Shown here: piece after piece, positions 63,334 to 64,000 of the stretch | Layout of the letters: the number at the start of each line of letters is the position of its first letter | How positions within the stretch are numbered: the first letter of the stretch is position 1 | Notes under the pieces: generated by a model | What the model was told of the DNA's origin: nothing | Databases searched by the model: none | The model's input: the letters and a program-made list of their open reading frames with translations, nothing else | Source of the DNA: Amycolatopsis echigonensis | GTDB lineage: Bacteria; Actinomycetota; Actinomycetes; Mycobacteriales; Pseudonocardiaceae | Assembly (NCBI RefSeq): GCF_014174495.1 | Contig: NZ_JACJHR010000045.1 | Coordinates: 1-64,000 of the forward strand | Direction: 5' to 3' | Length of the DNA stretch: 64,000 bases | Position numbers and translations under genes: made by a program

Positions 63334-63554
63334 AACGCGCCGTCGCGGACTGCCTGCGCGGTCTCGTCCCGGCGGACGCGCTTTCCACTGTGGACCGGGC
63401 GGCGGTCGTCGCCCGGCTCCACGGCGACGGCTTGACCGACGGCGAGATCGCCGAGATCACCCGCCTTACCACTTACACCACTGGTCGCATCCGGGCACGG
63501 CTCGGACTCGCGGCGCACGAACGGAAGACAGCTCATGCCCTGGTTCAACGTTGA
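63330..63554 (+). CDS. small HTH protein
   Basis: 74 residues: AAVVARLHGDGLTDGEIAEITRLTTYTTGRIRARLGL is a sigma-70 region-4/LuxR-like HTH. GTG 63330 overlaps the previous stop. Confidence 0.75.
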   Translation: MKRAVADCLRGLVPADALSTVDRAAVVARLHGDGLTDGEIAEITRLTTYTTGRIRARLGLAAHERKTAHALVQR

Positions 63555-64000
63555 CGACGGTTTCGCCGACCACCCGAAGGCGATCCGGGCCGGAAACGCC
63601 GCGCTCGGGCTGTGGGTGCGTGCCGGTGCCTGGTCGGCGAAGCACCTCACCGACGGATTCGTGCCGGAAGAGATCGCGTTCCTGCACGGCACCCCGACTC
63701 AGGCCGCGAAGCTTGTTCGCACCGGGCTGTGGCGGGTCGCTGAAGGCGGGTTCCAGTTCCACGACTGGAGCGACGACCGACGCAATCCGACGCGCGCCGA
63801 GGTGACCCGGCGACGCTCCGAGAACGCCGCGAGACAGGCGCGGTGGCGTTCTGCCCGGCGCGCGGGCGGCGCGCGGACCGACTCCGGGCGACTCGCGAAC
63901 GACGCGGGTGAGGAGCTGGAAGCGCCCGGCAGGCAGGAAAAAGCAGAGGAACCGCAGGTAGACCCGGACGGTAGACGCGTTACTAACGCGCCCGGCGGTG
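63535..64000 (+). CDS. phage replication-type protein, 3' partial
   Basis: 155 codons to the right edge, no stop. Begins MPWFNVDDGFADHPKAIRAG, then LWVRAGAWSAKHLTDGFVPEE and ...LVRTGLWRVAEGGFQFHDWSDD, a winged-helix domain common in actinophage replication/helicase-loader proteins, followed by a basic, then acidic low-complexity segment. Overlaps the HTH gene by 20 bp. Confidence 0.8.
   Translation, partial: MPWFNVDDGFADHPKAIRAGNAALGLWVRAGAWSAKHLTDGFVPEEIAFLHGTPTQAAKLVRTGLWRVAEGGFQFHDWSDDRRNPTRAEVTRRRSENAARQARWRSARRAGGARTDSGRLANDAGEELEAPGRQEKAEEPQVDPDGRRVTNAPGG

Overview
This is high-GC actinobacterial DNA with strong codon bias, GTG and TTG starts, and gene families typical of Pseudonocardiaceae; an Amycolatopsis-like organism is the best guess, from gene content only. 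The first ~58.25 kb is chromosome. From about 58.26 kb to the right edge is the early region of an integrated phage-like element.

Layout. (1) 0-13.6 kb follows the gene order I recall for Mycobacterium tuberculosis Rv3024c-Rv3032: mnmA, cysteine desulfurase, an acyltransferase plus GNAT pair resembling OlsA/OlsB, etfA/etfB, a SAM methyltransferase, a GH57 branching enzyme and (at 16.9 kb) a GT4 glucosyltransferase. In mycobacteria that block makes methylglucose lipopolysaccharide. An MFS exporter, a quinone oxidoreductase, DegV, glutathione peroxidase and a GH2 hydrolase are interspersed. (2) 18-32 kb: MarR regulator, alpha/beta hydrolase, paired SMR exporters, the glyoxylate shunt genes aceA/aceB with a divergent RamB-type regulator, threonine ammonia-lyase, a hexapeptide acyltransferase (Rv3034c-like), nucleoside hydrolase, and a remarkable NlpC/P60 protein. 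(3) 32-44.5 kb: accessory regulators (three TetR, ArsR, MarR, XRE-cupin) with their target enzymes, a fused flavin reductase/methyltransferase, a GH18 chitinase behind a DasR-like operator, and three gene remnants. (4) 44.6-58 kb: a second conserved block (Rv3037c/Rv3038c/EchA17/Rv3041c-like), cysteine dioxygenase plus rhodanese behind a candidate Cys-dependent leader peptide, glycogen phosphorylase, a metallopeptidase, CnoX-like thioredoxin, and a GH92 mannosidase cut in two. (5) 58.3-64 kb: serine integrase, two-TM protein, divergent repressor/Cro pair, then a tightly overlapped rightward operon with a PD-(D/E)XK exonuclease, an ERF annealing protein, HTH proteins and a replication-type protein that runs off the edge.

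The most unusual signal is a 19-bp palindrome family (GTCGCC-N7-GGCGAA and variants, always 6-7-6). I count about 20 intergenic copies between 4.7 and 31.8 kb, and 13 copies inside one gene (29.8-30.6 kb), all in the same reading frame, at spacings that are multiples of three (mostly 54 or 39 nt), translating as SPLSGE-like hexapeptides. A second family is a pair of ~57-bp hairpins (49.7 and 53.9 kb), each between convergent genes, with a compensatory base change.
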